From Phaeoceros laevis (lineage: Eukaryota; Anthocerotophyta; Anthocerotopsida; Notothyladales), in assembly GCA_049999765.1 (NCBI GenBank), contig JBNGIQ010007204.1:1-35934 (forward strand): a DNA stretch of 35,934 bases. The letters run 5' to 3'. Under the pieces are notes generated by a model that saw nothing but the letters and a program-made list of their open reading frames with translations, was not told where the DNA came from and did not search any database. Shown here piece after piece: positions 31,555-35,934 of the stretch. Every line of letters begins with the position of its first letter. Position 1 is the stretch's first letter. The position numbers and the translations under genes were made by a program.

Positions 31555-31734
31555 CCTGCTTCGACCTCCGCCTTTCCACTCTCCCGCATCTCCTTAGGGC
31601 TTTAGGAGCGTCGACAGTAGGGTTTTGACTGATTCGTTCCCCGCAGGCAAGAAGCGAGTTTTCGAAGACTCCGAATAAGCGTTACTTCGTGTAACAGTTG
31701 GTGGAGCACTGGAGGTGGCCGGGAGGATTCTTCC
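31555..31734. promoter_or_regulatory. 180-bp shared divergent promoter (DHDPS / MMAA-like)
   Basis: Only 180 bp separate the DHDPS ATG (minus) from the MMAA-like ATG (plus), so both promoters and 5' untranslated regions must overlap. The interval has no obvious TATA box. It carries a plant telo-box-like TAGGGTTTT at 31618-31626 and TTAGGGCTTTAGG near 31594-31606, elements common in promoters of broadly expressed plant genes. Activity is inferred from position. Confidence 0.65.
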
Positions 31735-33617
31735 ATGGGATCGCACTTGGCCATGCGCAAAGACTTCGCAAGCACCCTTTTCCCGGTAATGGCCTCGACA
31801 GCAGCTAAGAAGCTACTTTCTTGCTGGGCGACGGAGGCCAATGCTCGACGAAGTTTATCAGGTGAAGATCTATGTTCAGCGGCTGCCCTGTCAATCCATC
31901 TTGCTCGAGCAAAATTGGACTCTGGGAGTAGTAGGCCAAGTCCGACCAAATTGCGCTCCCCTTATGCACGTCTGCACAGGCACAACAATGGCAAGCAAGG
32001 AAGTCGAGTTGACTGAAGACAATCGCAAATTAGCAGAGGGCATCTTGGCAGGGAGTCATAGCTCCTTGAGCCGTGGAATCACTCTGTGTGAATCCACTCG
32101 TTCTGATCATAGGGGCCAAGCATCAGCCCTTTTACAGTATCTTCAGATGGCAAGGCTGTTACATGCGGAGTCTCAAGCACCCATGTTCCGTGTCGCTCTT
32201 ACTGGTCCTCCAGGTGCCGGTAAGAGCACACTCATCGAAGGTGAAATCATTTGTTCCACCTAGACATGTCGTTCTCCACTTTCGGATATTGTGAGTTCAA
32301 GTCTCCGGTTGCCTCAAGTTGCCGGGGACAACTGTTCTGTAAGCAGCCGAGAGAAAGTGTACTTCAAGAGGGTGCAGCATGTTCGCCTGTTGTGATGTGT
32401 CAGTGCTTGGCAGTTTAGCGACAAGAGCAGGAGAAAAGGTTGCTGTTTTGGCTATAGATCCGTCATCAGACTGCAGTGGTGGTTCCATCCTGGGAGATAA
32501 GACAAGGATGGATATGCTATCAATAGATCCCAGTGCCTTTGTGAGGCCAACCCCTGCAAGAGGTCACCTTGGTGGTATTGCCCGCAATACAGCGGATGCT
32601 GCATTACTTTGCGAGGTGTGTCTCTCACCGCAGTGTGTCCAATTTTCGGCATCGCAAGCCGCGAAAAGAAGTGCGCTTCACCATTTTTTTTTGTGTAAAA
32701 TGTTTGTCCTTCGGGTGCAGGCAGGGGGCTCTTCAGTTTTGATGATTGAGACAGTTGGTGGCGGACAAAGCGACACAGCAGTGGTAGAAGTTGTAGACAT
32801 GGTAGTTCTTATCCTTCCTCCTGCGGGTGGAGATGAACTTCAGGGGATGAAAAGAGGTCAGCAGTGCTAATTTTTGAACCAGCTTGTTAGTTCTGTCAGA
32901 ACTAGTATCTATGCTTTGCTATAAATGTATATTGAGGCGTCAGTGCTTGAACAGGGGTGGTCGAGATAGCCGACTTGCTAGTGGTTAACAAAGCAGATGG
33001 GGAACTTCAGAAAGCAGCGGCTCGTACTGTTGCAGACTACAGAAATGCTCTGCACATGATGTCTCCACGCTCTAAAACGTGGAATCCTCGGGTAAGGATT
33101 TGGGTTTTTAGTAGCAAGGTTTGGTGATGTATGCATGGCTTGTGACACAGGATGGTATTATCGTCCTTGACAGGTAGTTTCATGCAGTGGGAGAACAAGG
33201 GCTGGTATATTAGAGTTGTGGGAATTGATGTGTGAGTTCAAGCAACTCCTTGCAACATCAGGAGAATTGCAAGCTCGAAGAAAGCGACAGAACAAGCAGT
33301 TGTTATGGAGCAATCTTAAGACCGAAGTTCTTGAAAGGTAGATTTCCAATCAAGACATGGAGTTTCTCTTACAAGCTGCGAATTGATGTTGCAGTGATAT
33401 GCTCCCATTTACCGTCCTCCTGATCTGACACCATGCTTTATGATGCAGATTAAGGACTAACGCAGTTGTGCAAGAAAGGCTGAGAAACTTAGAGCAGCAG
33501 GTGGTTGCTGGCAAATTGGCTTCTCGTGCAGCAGCTTATCAAATGGCTACGCATCTTTTTGCTCACGGGGCAATGAGCTATGATGGAAGTGTTTGCTCTG
33601 ATACAGCACCATCATAG
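31735..33617 (+). CDS. MMAA: MMAA/MeaB-type P-loop GTPase, methylmalonyl-CoA mutase chaperone, mitochondrial
   Basis: In other organisms this G protein loads and protects the B12 cofactor of methylmalonyl-CoA mutase. Seven exons: 31735-31861, 31980-32240, 32404-32615, 32721-32856, 32955-33091, 33174-33337, 33449-33617. They total 1,206 nt, 401 residues, all in phase; human MMAA is of similar length. The first intron is deduced: it joins a basic, Ser/Ala-rich N terminus (likely mitochondrial presequence) to ITLCESTRSDH. Motifs: P-loop GPPGAGKS (118-125), AIDPSS and GGSILGDKTRM (147-165), RPTPARGHLGG (177-187), ETVGGGQSD (210-218), PPAGGDELQGMKRG (233-246) and guanine-specifying NKAD (257-260). 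The usual GVGQSE reads GGGQSD. Alternative starts are Met7 or Met19, or an unspliced start at 31841 or 31988. No mutase gene lies in the window, so the B12 role is inferred from family membership. Confidence 0.92.
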
Positions 33618-33980
33618 AAGTCTGATCTGTGGGCTCAGTATCCAGCAGATTCTGTGTCTGCCCTCTCCGTTTGAGGAGCTGGAGACAGCAAAAATTGCCC
33701 TCGGAATGGAGCAGTTTCAGAATTAGTGGGTCTTTCTGCTTGGGAAACAGGAGTATTCTATGGGGAATGAAGGTAGAAAGCAGGGGGTTGCTGAGATGAG
33801 CACGGAACAATTCACGAACTGTCTGAGCGCTACGGTGGTTATATAGTGTGCAAAAACGATCTGCGCTCGTTGGCTAGTGTAGGGTTTGAAATTACTCGTG
33901 AAGAATGGTGGAGCTGGTATGCTCGCAAGCTCATTGTCTAACCGGATAGTTCCCGGGATTCAGATCGGACACCACGGTGC
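33618..33980. other. 3' region of the MMAA-like gene, no other gene
   Basis: The sequence after the TAG at 33615-33617 shows no further coding similarity. A minus-strand frame at 33547-33810 overlaps the last MMAA exon and is a shadow. The 3' untranslated region of the MMAA-like gene presumably occupies part of this interval. Confidence 0.5.
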
Positions 33981-34590
33981 CTATCTAAACCCCTTTCGCA
34001 ATAAAACTGTACTAAAGTCTCTCCCGAAGGCGGTTCTGGCGGTGGCAAATTTGGGCAGCCGGGCGGCTGTGCTGGCAGGGCTTCTGCTCTCTACCTGCAA
34101 TCTCCATCTCATTGGCGACGGGCTTGCACGTTCCGTGACGTTCATGACCTGAGAAACGGGCAACATTTACGAATTGCGGGAATTGCCAATTCAGAACACG
34201 GAAAAACAACCCGATGGGGACTCAACTCACATTGGAAGCGACTCTAGTGAGGTCTTGCAGCGGTGTACCAGGGAAGTCTAGGGGCATTATTCTGTGTCTC
34301 TGCTGCCCTCTCGGTTCACCAGAAAACAGCGGTATTCGATTTTCATTGCCGTAAGACGCGGTCAGCAGAGTGGCCATTGCACTAGCCTTCGCCTGTTCTG
34401 TACCGTCAATCGAGCACCAAATAGTCGCTCCTGAAGTAGCAAAGTAGCACAGGTATTTTCCCCGCCGCAAAATCCTGGTGTGCTCTGGCCGCTGGGGGCC
34501 CTGGTTACTACAACGGAATCGTTCGATAGTGCACAACGCTGAAAGAAGCTCTGGAGCTTCAAACACAGAGCTTACATTTAGCGAAGGCAA
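33981..34590 (-). CDS. hypothetical two-exon minus-strand gene
   Basis: A 120-codon open piece (34590 to 34231) ends at a consensus donor, GTGAGT. A strong acceptor (pyrimidine-rich, ending TTTCTCAG) allows an in-phase second exon, 34148 to 33981, ending in TAG. The joined frame would give about 175 residues with a basic, Arg/Ser-rich C terminus. I recognise no domain, signal or membrane segment. The start ATG at 34590 is uncertain, since a GTAAGC donor-like site lies only 15 bp after it, which suggests that earlier exons may exist upstream. It could be a chance combination. Confidence 0.22.
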
Positions 34591-35327
34591 GCGGGCAAGG
34601 CTGCAATTTCAGTGCAGCAGTGCTGGGCTGAGGGCTGGTGAGACAGAAATGTGAAACGTAGGATAAATACCAGCAGAAAACAGAGTAGAGAGAAGGGGTA
34701 AGGGGAAAGAATAGAAGCCATGGCTCGTTCCCCCCAGGCTCTCCCTCTCTTGCAGCGTGCTTTGAATTCGAACTCGGAAGGAGAGGGCAGACAACAGGAC
34801 ACGGAAGACCGCCATATTTGGGGGTTCGGGATGCTAGTTTGCCCACTAATAGGAGGTCTTCGCCAAATTTGACCCCCGACCGGCATCTTGCCATATCCCG
34901 CCAAATTCAGTCTCTCTCAGACTACATGTAGTAGTAGTCTGTGCCCGAGGTTCCGTGCAACGGTGTTCGAAATTTGAAGGCCCGCCGCTTCCGACAGGGA
35001 GGAGAGCTGACAAGAAAGGAGACTCTACTTGCACTTCAAATGGCGCGACACTTTTTTTTTAGAGCTTTTTTTAGGGGAGCTCATACTATACATTAGATAT
35101 TGCCCGTCTCCTAAAGTGCCAGGAGTATTGATGAGGGGTAGCGTACGGGATGGTGGGTCCGACTCCTTCCGGCACGCCCGTCTCTCTCCTGCGCGCGTTG
35201 AGAGGCGTTGTGGGCAGGCCCATGGCCGCATGCCCACAAGCCCCCATACCCCATGCCCATGCGCCTCCATGCCCCACCCCCATGCGCCTACCTTAGGCGC
35301 CCTTCGGGGTTTCATGCGATACAGAAC
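34591..35327. other. intergenic, C-rich tract, no gene
   Basis: Overlapping minus-strand frames at 34559-34904 share no recognisable domain. The stretch 35210-35290 has a repetitive CCCATGC word (CATGCCCA, CCATGCCC), giving a strong strand bias in C. Two T-runs near 35053 and 35066 may be remnants of a retroposed tail. No gene is supported. Confidence 0.4.
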
Positions 35328-35395
35328 ATTCCACTTTAGCCGCTGTCAGCTCGCGCTCTACCACACTTCATTCCACTTTAGCCGCTATCAGCTCG
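35328..35395. repeat. two-copy 41-bp direct repeat
   Basis: CATTCCACTTTAGCCGCTGT (35328) and CATTCCACTTTAGCCGCTAT (35369) begin copies of a 27-bp core (ending CAGCTCGC) spaced 41 bp apart, with one mismatch. The repeat marks the boundary between the C-rich tract and the AT-rich end of the window. Confidence 0.9.
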
Positions 35396-35934
35396 CTTAG
35401 CAGACTTACATGTGATTGATTGAAATTTGAAAACACTATAATTCTAGTGTTGTTAAATGATTTAAATCTACACCAACAAAAATAAGGTGGAATATCCACA
35501 AGAGACTTTGGCTAAGTAAAACTGTACAATATTTGGGTTATGTCTAACATATTTAGTTAGGAAGTACAAGAATATAGATTATATTTTCTATTATATCCCA
35601 ACAATAAGTACGAAGTATATATAATCGAGTGACCATTGTATAACCAATCGAGAAGTGGAACAAATATTTAGTTTAATGAGTTTACAAGTATATATATGTG
35701 CTTATATTTTGAGAGGAAAGAAATAGAATTTAATCTTTGTATCTAAATATGCACACCTGTTAAGTTTTAAAGTATGCTCTTCATTCAAGTTTATTGAGCG
35801 ACAAAGGATTAAAAGTAAAAGATCTTTTAACAATGTTATAAATATTATAATATTTCTTCTTTTTTGCACATTACTAATTACATCTCCAACAAACATTTTT
35901 TTAATGATCTGCTGAGTCGAGAACGTCTCTGTGA
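35396..35934. other. AT-rich tract to the window end, no gene
   Basis: Base composition changes abruptly to AT-rich, unlike the gene-bearing region. A short inverted pair, AACACTA and TAGTGTT, lies near 35434-35454. No coding sequence is seen. It may be part of a transposon or a scaffold-attachment-like spacer that continues outside the window. Confidence 0.5.

Noticed and set aside
31841-31987. MMAA-like start at 31841 without the first intron
   Set aside because: This N terminus looks neither conserved nor like a presequence; splicing 31861 to 31980 is in phase and gives a typical mitochondrial leader. It remains a minor alternative.
1-35934. CRISPR arrays, operons, bacterial promoters or ribosome binding sites
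   Set aside because: The spliced genes and plant transposons show nuclear eukaryotic DNA; no spacer-repeat arrays were seen.

Overview
The window is nuclear DNA of a streptophyte plant, probably a bryophyte, a lycophyte or a charophyte alga. Three things point there: a plant-type, lysine-sensitive dihydrodipicolinate synthase with a transit-peptide-like leader; a plant LRR receptor-like kinase of the Arabidopsis At2g24230/At5g58150 type; and a tripeptidyl peptidase II that matches the plant protein exon by exon. A gene for an MMAA/MeaB-type GTPase of vitamin B12 metabolism argues against a flowering plant. Most introns are short (about 75-400 bp), while the kinase and the DHDPS gene have none. 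The species cannot be named from the sequence alone.

The left half (1-15.5 kb) is a transposon-rich intergenic block. Positions 1-5.0 kb are pyrimidine-rich unique or decayed DNA with a 39-bp hairpin and an 11-bp minisatellite. From 5.1 to 9.1 kb lies a decayed Ty3/gypsy pol (RT, RNase H, integrase) whose C terminus carries a PHD finger. That finger is split by a 0.88-kb insertion holding a tRNA-derived, SINE-like module. From 9.4 to 11.3 kb there is old coding debris, a 98-bp direct repeat pair, and between them an 881-bp TIR element (Harbinger-like) carrying a trihelix-like first exon. From 12.0 to 15.5 kb is a complete-ended but broken hAT transposon with an 8-bp target-site duplication.

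The right half holds four host genes. The intronless LRR receptor pseudokinase (16.5-19.3 kb, minus) is head-to-head with the tripeptidyl peptidase II gene (20.6-30.1 kb, plus). My 34-exon model of the latter gives an unbroken 1,350-residue frame with all subtilase catalytic residues. DHDPS (30.3-31.6 kb, minus) converges on the TPP2 end and is divergent from the MMAA-like GTPase (31.7-33.6 kb, plus, seven exons). DHDPS and MMAA share a 180-bp promoter interval. The last 2.3 kb holds at most a small unknown minus-strand gene, a C-rich tract, a 41-bp duplication and an AT-rich end.

The genes do not form a pathway. DHDPS starts lysine synthesis in plastids, TPP2 trims peptides downstream of the proteasome, the receptor is a surface protein with a probably dead kinase, and the MMAA-like protein should service methylmalonyl-CoA mutase in mitochondria. 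The DHDPS/MMAA promoter sharing and the presence of a B12-chaperone gene are the points of most biological interest. The PHD-tailed gypsy element is the most interesting mobile-element observation.
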